Below, piece after piece: positions 1 through 7,919 of a stretch of DNA of 64,000 nucleotides. The first letter of the stretch is position 1; each line of letters starts with the position of its first letter. This DNA is from Andeanibacterium sp036384795 (GTDB lineage: Bacteria; Pseudomonadota; Alphaproteobacteria; Sphingomonadales; Sphingomonadaceae), in NCBI GenBank assembly GCA_036384795.1, contig DASVLP010000062.1:16302-80301 (forward strand), in the 5' to 3' direction. The notes under the pieces were generated by a model that saw only the letters and a program-made list of their open reading frames with translations, was not told the DNA's origin and made no database searches. Both the position numbers and the translations under genes were made by a program.

Positions 1-165
1 GTCGAAACCGAAATCGCACAGATATTCGTAAGCGAGCTCCCGGATCAGCAACTCGTCCTCGACCAGCAGCGCGGCGTTCATCGAATCGCCGGCTGCTGCC
101 GCGCCGTTTCGCCATGGCTGCGACCCGTCCGATCCATCCATTTCCATGTGATTTTCAGTTCCCAT
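1..165 (-). CDS. Response regulator, N-terminal receiver part (cut by window edge)
   Basis: Only the first 55 codons are in the window. From residue 29 the protein reads MNAALLVEDELLIRELAYEY, the first beta strand and acidic pair (VEDE) of a CheY-like receiver domain, so this is a response regulator whose phospho-acceptor Asp lies beyond the edge. The receiver comes first, which rules out a PhyR-type anti-anti-sigma factor, where it comes last. ATG 165 and ATG 81 are in the same frame. The segment between them is polar and not receiver-like, so 81 may be the true start. It is divergent from the receptor-kinase operon and could be a partner of that kinase. The output domain is unknown. Confidence 0.7.
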   Translation of the reverse strand, partial: MGTENHMEMDGSDGSQPWRNGAAAAGDSMNAALLVEDELLIRELAYEYLCDFGFD

Positions 166-175
166 CCTTATCCCC

Positions 176-220
176 CCGGTAGAGTCTAACCGGAACCAAC
201 GCTATCGAAGAGAGTTCGTT
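176..220. promoter_or_regulatory. Divergent regulatory region with imperfect inverted repeat and weak EcfG-like promoter
   Basis: An interrupted inverted repeat with CCGGT and ACCGG ends spans 176-193. It overlaps GGAAC at 192-196, followed after 16 nt by AGTT at 213-216. This resembles a GGAAC-N16-CGTT EcfG promoter with one mismatch, pointing toward the TonB receptor gene. It is seen only as a pattern; a housekeeping promoter is equally possible. Confidence 0.25.
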
Positions 221-279
221 CCATCGCGGGCAATTCTACCTGGCGAAGACTTGCAGGGACGAGAGGGGAAGACACGCCG

Positions 280-2190
280 GTGCTGAACACGGTTGGGAGG
301 TATTCGGCCGGGATGGCTGTCGCGGCCGCCTGCGTGCTGCTGTGGCCCAATGCGACGCGGGCCGCCGGGCTCGATGGTCTCGGCGATTTGCCGATCGAGG
401 ATCTCGGCGAGGTCAACGTCACGTCGGTCAGCAAGACGGACCAGCCCTTGAGCGATGCCCCGGCGGACATCTACGTGATCAACCGCGACGATATCTTGCG
501 CTCCGGCGCGGCGACGCTGCCGGAAATGCTGCGCCTGGCGCCGAACTTGCAGGTTTATCAGAAGAGTCCCTGGAACTGGGTTGTCACCGCACGGGGCCTC
601 AACGGCAACGACGGTGCGCAGAGCTATTCCAACAAGCTGCTCGTCCTGGTCGATGGACGGACGGTGTACACGCCCTTGTTTTCCGGCGTCTATTGGGATC
701 TGCCCGACGTCCTTCCCGACAACGTCGATCGGGTCGAGGTGATCAGCGGGCCTGGCGCCACGCTGTGGGGCGCGAACGCCGTGAACGGCGTGATCAACGT
801 GATCACGCGCGATTCTTCGGAGACCCGCGGCCTCTATGCGGATGCGCGCGCCGGACCGGACCGCCAGGCGATCGGCGTGCGGCTCTCGGGCTATCTCAAC
901 GACCAACTCAGCTATCGCGTGACCGGGCGTTGGCTGAATGAGAGCGCCGATTTTACTCCGGCGGGCCTTTCCGCGCACGACGATTTCGAAAGGCTGGGCG
1001 GCAACGTCCGCATCGACTGGACGCCAAGCGATCGCGACCAGGTGTCATTCCAGGGGGATCTGTTCGACGGACTGGCCGATCGGCCCACCGGCGGCGAGGA
1101 CACAGACGGCCGCAGCCTGGTCCTGCGATGGAACCGGCAGAACCCATCGAGCGAACTGCAGGCACAACTGTTCTACGATCGGTTTTCGCGCAATTCCGGT
1201 GCCGACGGCAACTTCCACGCCGACACTTACGATGGCGATTTCCAGCACAGCCTGACGGTCGGCAAGCAAAAGATCGTCTGGGGCGCGGGCGCACGGGCGG
1301 TGGTCTATTCGATCAACGGCACCGATTCCCTGTTTTTCGACCCGCCCGCGCGCACTTTGTTCATCGCCAACGGCTTTGTTCAGGACAGCTGGTCAGTCAC
1401 CCCCCAACTCGTCGCGACGGCGGGGCTGAAGCTCGAGCATCTGCCGTACGAGGGCAATTCGCTGCTGCCTCAGGTCACGCTCGCATGGAAGCCTTCGACG
1501 GCGGTATTGCTGTGGGGTTCGATTTCGCGCGCGGTGCGCTCGCCCACTCCGTTCGACACCGACGTTCAGGAACGCTTGGGCGATCTCGTGTCGATCAGCG
1601 GAAATCCCGAGTTCCGGACTGAAAAGCTCACTGCTTTCGAGATCGGCACGCGGGTGCAGCCGGCGCGCGGCGTTTCGCTTTCGGCCACGCTGTTCCTCGA
1701 CCGCTATGACGACTTGCGGACTATCGAACTCGCTCCGGGGCCGGCCGCGCTTTCGCTCGGGTGGGGAAACTCCCTCCACGGCAACATCTACGGGCTCGAT
1801 GCGTCAGCCGAATGGCGGCTCGCCGACTGGTGGTCGCTGTCGGGAGGGCTCACTTTGCTCGAACAAGACCTTGAGTTCGATCCCGGCTCGGCGCAGATCG
1901 GCGGGGTCACCCAGGACGGGAACGATCCACCTTATTATGCAACTGTGCGTTCGATGATGAATTTCGGCGATCAGGTGAGCCTCGACCTCGATTTTCGTGC
2001 GGTCGGCGCGTTGCGCGATACCGCGGTCCCCGCCTACCAGGAGCTTAACGGGCGCGTGGCCTGGCAAGTCGCTTCTAAGGCCACTTTATCGGTTTCCGGC
2101 ACGAACCTGCTGCACGACCGGCATCAGGAATATCCCGACGCCGACTTTATCCCGCGACGGGTGATGGCCGGCCTGGAATTGCGCTTTTGA
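280..2190 (+). CDS. TonB-dependent receptor
   Basis: A 636-residue outer-membrane receptor. Signal peptide runs to about residue 28 (ATRAAG). The mature N terminus has the LPIEDLGEVNVTSVSKTDQ signature of receptors encoded with YfiR proteins and kinases. The plug domain spans about 45-175 (LVDGRTVYTPLFSG, RVEVISGPGATLWGANAVNG), and a beta-barrel runs to a C-terminal aromatic residue (LELRF). Start is GTG at 280; ATG at 313 is in frame and still leaves a signal peptide. The stop lies just upstream of the next ATG, so it is co-transcribed with the YfiR protein and the kinase. The ligand is not shown; the linkage to a sensor kinase suggests uptake or sensing of a regulatory substrate. Confidence 0.9.
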   Translation: MLNTVGRYSAGMAVAAACVLLWPNATRAAGLDGLGDLPIEDLGEVNVTSVSKTDQPLSDAPADIYVINRDDILRSGAATLPEMLRLAPNLQVYQKSPWNWVVTARGLNGNDGAQSYSNKLLVLVDGRTVYTPLFSGVYWDLPDVLPDNVDRVEVISGPGATLWGANAVNGVINVITRDSSETRGLYADARAGPDRQAIGVRLSGYLNDQLSYRVTGRWLNESADFTPAGLSAHDDFERLGGNVRIDWTPSDRDQVSFQGDLFDGLADRPTGGEDTDGRSLVLRWNRQNPSSELQAQLFYDRFSRNSGADGNFHADTYDGDFQHSLTVGKQKIVWGAGARAVVYSINGTDSLFFDPPARTLFIANGFVQDSWSVTPQLVATAGLKLEHLPYEGNSLLPQVTLAWKPSTAVLLWGSISRAVRSPTPFDTDVQERLGDLVSISGNPEFRTEKLTAFEIGTRVQPARGVSLSATLFLDRYDDLRTIELAPGPAALSLGWGNSLHGNIYGLDASAEWRLADWWSLSGGLTLLEQDLEFDPGSAQIGGVTQDGNDPPYYATVRSMMNFGDQVSLDLDFRAVGALRDTAVPAYQELNGRVAWQVASKATLSVSGTNLLHDRHQEYPDADFIPRRVMAGLELRF

Positions 2191-2201
2191 AGTGGAGGGC
2201 C

Positions 2202-2726
2202 ATGCTGAGCCTGCAAGCCTTGCTTGCGCTTGTGCTGCTCGCGGCCAGTCCGGCCGCAGTGGACGGCGCTTCGCTCGAAGCGCAGGTGAAGGCGGCCTAC
2301 CTGTTCAAGCTCGCTTCTTTCGTCCGTTGGCCGGCGCCGCTGGCGGAGGGCGATTCCTTCAAGATCTGCGTCGCAGGGCGTGAAGATATCGCGGGCTTGT
2401 TGATGGCGTTCGCAAACGGCAAGCAGATCGAGAACCGGTCGGTTTCGGTCGCACAAGTCGCATCGCCGCAATCGCCGCAATTGGCCGCATGCCGGATGCT
2501 GTTTCTGGGCCGAGGGGCTCAGACCGCCGGTATGCTGATCTCCGCCACCCGAGGTCAGCCGGTACTGATCGTGACCGACCGGACCGCAGGAACGCGGGGT
2601 GGGGTGATCGAATTTATGGAGGTGGGTGGAAAGGTCAGGTTTGCGGTGGATCGGCGCGAGGCGACCAGCCGAAAGCTCGCGCTGGATTCAGAGCTTTTCC
2701 ACGTCGCAGCGGAGGTCGAGCGATGA
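2202..2726 (+). CDS. YfiR family periplasmic protein (DUF4154)
   Basis: 174 residues with an N-terminal signal peptide (about 1-22) and the YfiR/DUF4154 pattern: EAQVKAAYLFKLASFVRWP near the mature N terminus, KICVAGREDI, the Cys-containing ACRMLFLGRG segment, and GGVIEFMEVGGKVRFAV near the C terminus. YfiR-like proteins are periplasmic regulators of membrane signalling enzymes. ATG 2202 was chosen because GTGGAGGG sits right before it; a TTG at 2187 would overlap the receptor stop. The 3' end overlaps the kinase start as ATGA. By position it is the periplasmic input for the adjacent CHASE8 kinase. Confidence 0.85.
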   Translation: MLSLQALLALVLLAASPAAVDGASLEAQVKAAYLFKLASFVRWPAPLAEGDSFKICVAGREDIAGLLMAFANGKQIENRSVSVAQVASPQSPQLAACRMLFLGRGAQTAGMLISATRGQPVLIVTDRTAGTRGGVIEFMEVGGKVRFAVDRREATSRKLALDSELFHVAAEVER

Positions 2727-4438
2727 GCCGATCCCTGTTCCAGCATGCCGCGGGCGGAGTGCTCGAGCGCCGATGGATCGGCTGGGTGCTTGCGGCTCTG
2801 CTGATCGCCTCGAGCATCGCGCTGGGCTTGCAGCGCGAGCATGCGATCTCGGCCGATCAGGCGCGCCAAGCGGACGTCCAGGCCAACATCCTCGCCGCCA
2901 GCGTCGGCGGAGCGCTCGCGTTCGATGACAAGTCGACGATGGAGGAATACCTCAACGCGCTCGGCCTCGACCAGGATATCCTCGCGGCGGGGATCTATAA
3001 CGATCAGGGGGCGCTGGTCGCCGGCTTCAGCAAGGACGGCGGTGCGCTTCCGCGCAGCGTCCGGATCCACCCGCCGCGGATCGCCGGATTCCAGCTCTCC
3101 GTCGTCCGGCAAGTGCGGCAGGAGGATCTGCTGCTCGGCTCGGTGTATTTGCGCACCTCCATCGAGCCGCTCAGCGCCCGCCTCACCCGTTACGGCGGGA
3201 TCGGCATCGTGGTGATCATGGCGGCGCTGCTGATCGCCATCCTTGGCGCGTCCAACGCCAAAGCCAAGGCAACCAACCGGGAGCTGCAAGACCAGATCGT
3301 TGCTCGCGAGCGCGCGGAAACGGCATTGCGCCAGGCGCAGAAGCTCGAGGCGCTCGGCCAGTTGACCGGCGGGGTGGCGCACGATTTCAACAACTTGCTG
3401 ATGGCCGCTTCGAGCGGGCTCGAGCTGATGGAGCGGACCAGCGATCCCGAACGGCAGGGGCAGTTGAAGAAGGGGGTGCGCGATGCGCTCGATCATGGCG
3501 CGCGCCTCACTCATCATCTGCTGGCGTTCTCGCGCCAGTCGCCGGTCCAGACCGAGGTGATCTCGGTGGCCGACCGGATCGATCAGCTTGCCGAGCTCTT
3601 GCACCATTCGCTGCGGGAGAACATCTCCGTCTCGTTCGACATTCCCGGCGACGTCTGGCCGATCGAGGTGGATGCCTCGCAGTTCGACATCGCGGTGCTC
3701 AACATCGCGGTCAACGCGCGCGACGCGATGCCCACCGGCGGCGAAATCGTGATTTCCGCGCGCAACCTTGCCGCCGGCCTCGATGGCAAGGATGCGGTTC
3801 AGCTGCGCATCGAGGACGAAGGCACCGGCATGTCGGCCGAAGCGGCGGAGAAAGCGTTCGAGCCGTTCTTCACCCTGAAGGACGTGGGGCAGGGCACCGG
3901 GCTGGGCTTGAGCCAGGTCTACGGCTTCACCCGCAGCGCCGGCGGCAGCGCGGCGATCGCGAGCGAGCTCGGCGCGGGAACGATCGTCACGCTGACGTTC
4001 CCGCGCAGCGCTCCGGCGCCGGCCGCCACCGCGACCGAGCCGGTGCAGGCGCCGGCGGTCCGCATCGATCACAAATGTGTGTTGCTGGTGGAAGACGATG
4101 CTTCGCTCAGCGATTTCGTCGGCCAGATGCTCGAAGAACTGGGCTCGACGGTGATCCGCGCCCGTTCCGCTCAAGCCGGGCTGCGCGCTTTCGCCGGCGC
4201 TCGCGTCGATCTGGCGATTTCCGACATGGTCATGCCCGGAAGCATGGACGGCCTGGCTCTGGCCAGGCGCCTGCGCGAGAAGGACGATCGCCTGCCGATC
4301 GTGCTGATGACCGGCTACAGTGCCGCCGCTGCCGATGCGGCCGCCGAAGGGTTCGTAGTGCTGCGCAAGCCATTCACGTTCGAAACGCTCGCCGCGCAGC
4401 TGTCGAGCGCGATCGAGGCTGCCCGAGTGGAGCTTTAA
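2723..4438 (+). CDS. Hybrid sensor histidine kinase with CHASE8-type sensor
   Basis: 571 residues. TM1 is at about 18-37, followed by a periplasmic CHASE8-like segment (QANILAASVGGALAFDDKST...), TM2 at about 160-180 (GIVVIMAALLIAILG), a short coiled coil, the HisKA H-box GGVAHDFNNLL with His220, a HATPase domain (NIAVNARDAMPTGG, GTGLGLSQVYGF), and a C-terminal receiver with phospho-acceptor Asp501 (ISDMVMPG). It is a PAS-free, FixL/DctB-like hybrid kinase. ATG 2723 overlaps the yfiR stop. The cytoplasmic receiver means the phosphate could be held internally or passed to the response regulator at the left edge, which is an inference. No DNA-binding domain is present. Confidence 0.9.
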   Translation: MSRSLFQHAAGGVLERRWIGWVLAALLIASSIALGLQREHAISADQARQADVQANILAASVGGALAFDDKSTMEEYLNALGLDQDILAAGIYNDQGALVAGFSKDGGALPRSVRIHPPRIAGFQLSVVRQVRQEDLLLGSVYLRTSIEPLSARLTRYGGIGIVVIMAALLIAILGASNAKAKATNRELQDQIVARERAETALRQAQKLEALGQLTGGVAHDFNNLLMAASSGLELMERTSDPERQGQLKKGVRDALDHGARLTHHLLAFSRQSPVQTEVISVADRIDQLAELLHHSLRENISVSFDIPGDVWPIEVDASQFDIAVLNIAVNARDAMPTGGEIVISARNLAAGLDGKDAVQLRIEDEGTGMSAEAAEKAFEPFFTLKDVGQGTGLGLSQVYGFTRSAGGSAAIASELGAGTIVTLTFPRSAPAPAATATEPVQAPAVRIDHKCVLLVEDDASLSDFVGQMLEELGSTVIRARSAQAGLRAFAGARVDLAISDMVMPGSMDGLALARRLREKDDRLPIVLMTGYSAAAADAAAEGFVVLRKPFTFETLAAQLSSAIEAARVEL

Positions 4439-4456
4439 TCCGCTCGCCGCAGCCGG

Positions 4457-4639
4457 TCACTCGTCACGGTAATTAGGATCGCTCGCGATTTCGGCGCGCA
4501 GTTCGCGGGCCCCTTGCTCGCTGCGTTGCTCCGAACGCCGCGCGCGGCCGCCGCGGTTGCGCCAGAAGCCCCAGTAGATCGCGAGGATCAGCAAGACCGG
4601 CCCGATTACCGTAGCGAAGAACCAGAAGGGAAAGGTCAT
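4457..4639 (-). CDS. Small membrane protein
   Basis: 60 residues: one membrane helix at about 5-25 (FFATVIGPVLLILAIYWGFW) followed by a charged, Arg- and Glu-rich tail. No family was recognised. It follows the 74-residue gene with a 1-nt gap and runs convergent to the kinase gene, so the pair forms a small operon. The clean hydrophobic-then-charged layout and tight spacing argue that it is real. The likely location is the inner membrane with a cytoplasmic tail. Confidence 0.6.
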   Translation of the reverse strand: MTFPFWFFATVIGPVLLILAIYWGFWRNRGGRARRSEQRSEQGARELRAEIASDPNYRDE

Positions 4640-4640
4640 C

Positions 4641-4865
4641 TCACTGCTCGTCGCCGTCGGTCGCGGTTTCGCTCCAGCGGCGGTCGCTCTTGGTTACTTG
4701 CCAGCGCTCTTCGGTATCCTTGCCGATCGTCTTGTCCGCCTCGGGCGGAGTGCGGTCGCCGGCGCGCGTCGCGCCCTCGCGCGGGCCCGTCCGCTCGGGT
4801 TCGCCCGGAGTGGCTGACGGGTTCTGGGTCACGATCCGCGAATCATTGGGTTCGTATTCGGCCAT
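4641..4865 (-). CDS. Small hydrophilic protein of unknown function
   Basis: 74 residues, hydrophilic and probably disordered, rich in Pro, Thr, Glu and Arg, with no signal peptide or membrane helix. The start ATG 4865 has AAGGAAC just upstream as a ribosome binding site. It is the first gene of a two-gene operon with the 60-residue membrane protein. No domain was recognised. Low-complexity proteins of this type occur in sphingomonads beside stress genes, but no function can be assigned. Confidence 0.5.
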   Translation of the reverse strand: MAEYEPNDSRIVTQNPSATPGEPERTGPREGATRAGDRTPPEADKTIGKDTEERWQVTKSDRRWSETATDGDEQ

Positions 4866-4917
4866 CGTCGAGTTCCTTTATCGATGCCGCGCGGCCGGGG
4901 CCGATCGGCTAACCTTT

Positions 4918-5139
4918 CTATAGGTCCGCGAGTTCGGCGAAGTTCCCGGCATCGCCCGGAATTTCGACGGCCTGCGCGGCGGGCAGGGCGATACGTGCCG
5001 CCAACACTCTGAGGCCGTGCGTCGCGTCGCCCTGCGCCGGGCTCGTTTGGGCCGGCCAGCGGGAACCGTCCGCCTCGCCCAAGGTTAGGTGTCTGAAGTC
5101 GCAACAAGCAGGATCCTCCGTGGAACAAAAGTCGATCGT
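4918..5139 (-). pseudogene. Possible remnant of a protein C terminus
   Basis: A minus-strand open frame ends at TAG 4918-4920 and has strongly GC-biased third codon positions and a protein-like sequence (GLRVLAARIALPAAQAVEIP, then GDAGNFAELADL). There is no ATG or GTG start. It runs back to a stop at 5140-5142, inside the cinA-like gene on the other strand. TTG at 5082 is the only start candidate and has no ribosome binding site. It looks like the 3' end of a lost gene rather than random sequence. The family was not recognised. Confidence 0.35.
5062..5086 (+). promoter_or_regulatory. Candidate EcfG-type promoter for the cinA-like gene
   Basis: GGAAC at 5062-5066, a 16-nt spacer, and GGTT at 5083-5086 resemble the EcfG stress-sigma promoter (GGAAC-N16/17-CGTT) with one mismatch in the -10 box. 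The cinA-like GTG lies about 34 nt further on. It overlaps the opposite-strand gene remnant. Confidence 0.35.
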
Positions 5140-5650
5140 TCAGCGCGTCGAGACCGCGAGCCTTTCGGCTTTGGCAGAGAATGTTCTGACGGTCGCGAGC
5201 TGGGCGAACATGAGCGTCGCGACCGCGGAAGGCTGCACGGGTGGCCAGATTTCCGCGCTTCTTTCGGGGATCGAGCGGGTTGGCAGCTGGTTTCGCTGTG
5301 GCCTCGTGGCTCATTCCAACGAGGCGACCGCGGCGCTGCTGGGCATCCCCTTAGGCGAGCTCGAGCGCAACGGCGGAGTGAGCCGGGAAGTCGCCATCGC
5401 AATGTCCGAAGGTGCTTTGCGGATCGCGCGGGCCGACGTCGCGGTCGGCGTATGCGGCCACACCGGACCGATGGGCCGGCACAACAACGGGCTGGTGCAC
5501 ATCGCGGTGACCGATCAGGTCGGACGGGTTAAGCACAACGAGTTCCGGTTCGGCGAGGTCGGCTGCGCCGAGGGGCGCCTGCTCGCGACGGCCTCGGCGC
5601 TGACGATGCTGCACGAGGCGATCGTCAAGGCTGAGCGCAGCCACTTCTAA
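5120..5650 (+). CDS. CinA C-terminal domain-like protein, probably without amidohydrolase activity
   Basis: 176 residues matching the CinA/PncC (nicotinamide-nucleotide amidohydrolase) fold: TAEGCTGGQIS, GLVAHSNEATAALLGI, GGVSREVAIAMSEGAL and GVCGHTGPMG are all in family order. The family motif is normally AESCTGG, with the Ser catalytic, and YSNxxK with a conserved Lys. Here these positions are Gly38 and Thr70. The fold is therefore kept while the Ser/Lys pair is missing, so pyridine-nucleotide deamidation is doubtful and a binding or regulatory role is likely. Start GTG 5120 follows GGATCC. It has no cinA N-terminal (MoCF) domain. A weak EcfG-like promoter lies upstream. Confidence 0.75.
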   Translation: MEQKSIVQRVETASLSALAENVLTVASWANMSVATAEGCTGGQISALLSGIERVGSWFRCGLVAHSNEATAALLGIPLGELERNGGVSREVAIAMSEGALRIARADVAVGVCGHTGPMGRHNNGLVHIAVTDQVGRVKHNEFRFGEVGCAEGRLLATASALTMLHEAIVKAERSHF

Positions 5651-5667
5651 GCCGTAAACTCCATCCC

Positions 5668-7890
5668 TCAGATGCAGGTCACCACCTGCAGGTCGCCTTC
5701 GCGCCGGAGCACCTCCACCAGCACTTTGGATTCCGAGCGGCACAGCTTGAGATCCACCCAGTGGCGGCCGATCGCGAGCCGACCGAGCGTCACCTCGTCG
5801 AGGAACGGCGGCAGCATCGGCTGGTTGAACTGCACCAGCTTGCGCCGGCCGTCGATGGTGAGGCCGAGGCACGATTGCAGCAGCGACAAAGGCGCCGTCG
5901 CCGACCAGGCCTGCGGAATGCACGAGACCGGATAGAACGTCGGCCCGTTCGCCGGCCGACGGACGTAGCCGCAAAACAACTCGGGCATGCGACGCAGGTC
6001 GACGTAAGTGGCCGCCGAGAACAGCCCTTCGAATATCCGGGCGGTGTGCGAACGAAAGCCGTAGCGCGCGAAACCCGCGCCGATCAGCGCGTTGTCGTGC
6101 GGCCAGATCGAGCCGTTGTGATAGCTCATCGGGTTGTAGCGCGCCTCGCCCGCGGCGATCGTGCGGATGCCCCAGCCGGAGAACGAAGCCCGCTGCATCA
6201 GCGTGTCCGCCACGCGGTCGGCATGCCGGTCGGTCGCGAGGCCGGTCAGCAACACGTGCCCGGCGTTCGATGAGCGCACCCTGCACTTGCGCTTATCGCC
6301 GTCTAGCGCGAGCACGAATGTGCCCAATTCCTCATCGAAGAAATCCGCGTTGAAATCCTGGTGCAACTTCGCCGCGCGGCGACGGAAGGCCGCGGCACTG
6401 TCGCTCTCGCCGCGACGCTCGAGAATCGTGGCTGCGGCGACCCAGGCGCCGTAGACGTAAGCCTGGACCTCGGCGAGGGCGATCGGCCCTTTGGCGATCG
6501 TGCCGTCGGCATGGAACACGGAGTCATGGCTGTCCTTCCAGCCCTGGTTGATCAGGCCCTGATCGGTCAGTCGTCCGTATTCGACGTAGCCGTCCTGGTC
6601 CCGATCGCCATAGCGGTCGATCCATTGCAGCGCGCGCGCGATGTTCGGCCACAGTCCGTCGAGCGTCTCGATGTCGTCGGTCCGCTCGAGATAGGCACCG
6701 GCGAGCATCACGAACAACGGCGTCGCATCGATCGTGCCGTAATATTTGCGGAACGGCACTTCGCCGAGATTGGCCATTTCGCCGTGGCGCACTTCGTGGA
6801 GGATCTTGCCCGGCTCGGCATCCGCCGTCGGATCGATGGTGTCCGCCTGGTTTGCCGCGAGATAGCACAACACTCCGCGGGCCAGGCTCGGATCGAGCCA
6901 TAGCATGTTCATCGCAGTGATCAGCGCGTCACGCCCGAACACCGTGGAATACCACGGAATTCCCGCATAAGGGTAAGGCCCATACTCGGTCGTCGTCACC
7001 AGCATCGAGGTATCTGCGATGCAGCGTCGCGCGGCTTGGTTGAAGATCTCGTTGGTCGAGCATACGGTCGCCGCCTGGGCCGACTTGTCGCGCTGTTGGC
7101 CGCGCGCCTCGCGATAAGCACGGATCAGGCGCCGGCGCAGCGGTTCTTCGCTCCGGCCGTCTTCGCAGGCGATCTCGATCAGCAGCGTCGCGCTCTTGCG
7201 GGGCAAGAGCCGAAAGCGGAATTCGGCGGTGCTCTCGCTCAGCCGCGCGGGCGGCGGGTCGAACGTCAGGGTGGTATACCGGGTCTTGCCGTCGAGGCCG
7301 GAGTAGCCGAGCACCACCCGGTCGGTCTCGACCTGGGGAGGCAGCATCTGACCGCGCCGCGGGCGCGTTGCCCCCCGCACCTCGAACAGATCGGCGAAGT
7401 CGCTCGCGAAGTGGAGTTCGAAATCGAACTCGTGAGCGGTTTCCTGATAGTTCGTCAACGTCACCCGTTCGAACATGCACCCGTTGAAAATGAACCGGGT
7501 GCGGCGGATGTGGACAAGGTCGTTCTGCAGCAGCACGCTGCCGTTCTCGTCCTTGATATCCGGGTTGCTGAGATCGCAGGTCAGCACGCTGTTGTCGTCG
7601 CGCAGGCCCGAGCTCAGCAGGATCGGACGCAGCCCGCCGCACATCGTCAGATAAAAGTGCGACAAGTGCCGGGTATCGAGGTGGAAGAAGCCTTCCGAGT
7701 TCGCCAGCGCGGTGATCACGTCGCCGCTATGGTCGAACACGGCGAACGAATCGTTGTGCTTGAGCGTTCGCGGGCGCCGTTCGTGGATCGACACGATCGT
7801 GGAGATCTCGAACTCGTCGTGCGGCGCGGGCGCGGCGAGCTTTTCCTCATGGGTGTCGGATCGGTTCTTGGCGTCAGGCTGTGCTGCCAT
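5668..7890 (-). CDS. Amylo-alpha-1,6-glucosidase (glycogen debranching-type enzyme)
   Basis: 740 residues with no signal peptide, so cytoplasmic. The N-terminal half (about 35-260) is the GDE_N-type beta domain (FAVFDHSGDVITALANSEGF, HLDTRHLSHFYL). The C-terminal half is an alpha/alpha toroid glucosidase domain with GIPWYSTVFGRDALITAMNM, NLGEVPFRKYYGTIDATPLF, GWKDSHDSVFHADGTIA and ARYNPMSYHNGSIWPHDNAL. The family hydrolyses alpha-1,6 branches or related glucans. It sits 29 nt downstream of a GT4 gene and both probably act on storage or stress glucans. GAGGAGGGC precedes the ATG. The exact substrate cannot be read from the sequence. Confidence 0.85.
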   Translation of the reverse strand: MAAQPDAKNRSDTHEEKLAAPAPHDEFEISTIVSIHERRPRTLKHNDSFAVFDHSGDVITALANSEGFFHLDTRHLSHFYLTMCGGLRPILLSSGLRDDNSVLTCDLSNPDIKDENGSVLLQNDLVHIRRTRFIFNGCMFERVTLTNYQETAHEFDFELHFASDFADLFEVRGATRPRRGQMLPPQVETDRVVLGYSGLDGKTRYTTLTFDPPPARLSESTAEFRFRLLPRKSATLLIEIACEDGRSEEPLRRRLIRAYREARGQQRDKSAQAATVCSTNEIFNQAARRCIADTSMLVTTTEYGPYPYAGIPWYSTVFGRDALITAMNMLWLDPSLARGVLCYLAANQADTIDPTADAEPGKILHEVRHGEMANLGEVPFRKYYGTIDATPLFVMLAGAYLERTDDIETLDGLWPNIARALQWIDRYGDRDQDGYVEYGRLTDQGLINQGWKDSHDSVFHADGTIAKGPIALAEVQAYVYGAWVAAATILERRGESDSAAAFRRRAAKLHQDFNADFFDEELGTFVLALDGDKRKCRVRSSNAGHVLLTGLATDRHADRVADTLMQRASFSGWGIRTIAAGEARYNPMSYHNGSIWPHDNALIGAGFARYGFRSHTARIFEGLFSAATYVDLRRMPELFCGYVRRPANGPTFYPVSCIPQAWSATAPLSLLQSCLGLTIDGRRKLVQFNQPMLPPFLDEVTLGRLAIGRHWVDLKLCRSESKVLVEVLRREGDLQVVTCI

Positions 7891-7919
7891 GCCCTCCTCT
7901 TTCGTTCACGCCTCGTGGT

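Noticed and set aside
20..280. PhyR stress regulator at the left edge
   Set aside because: The receiver domain is at the N terminus; PhyR has a sigma-like domain first.
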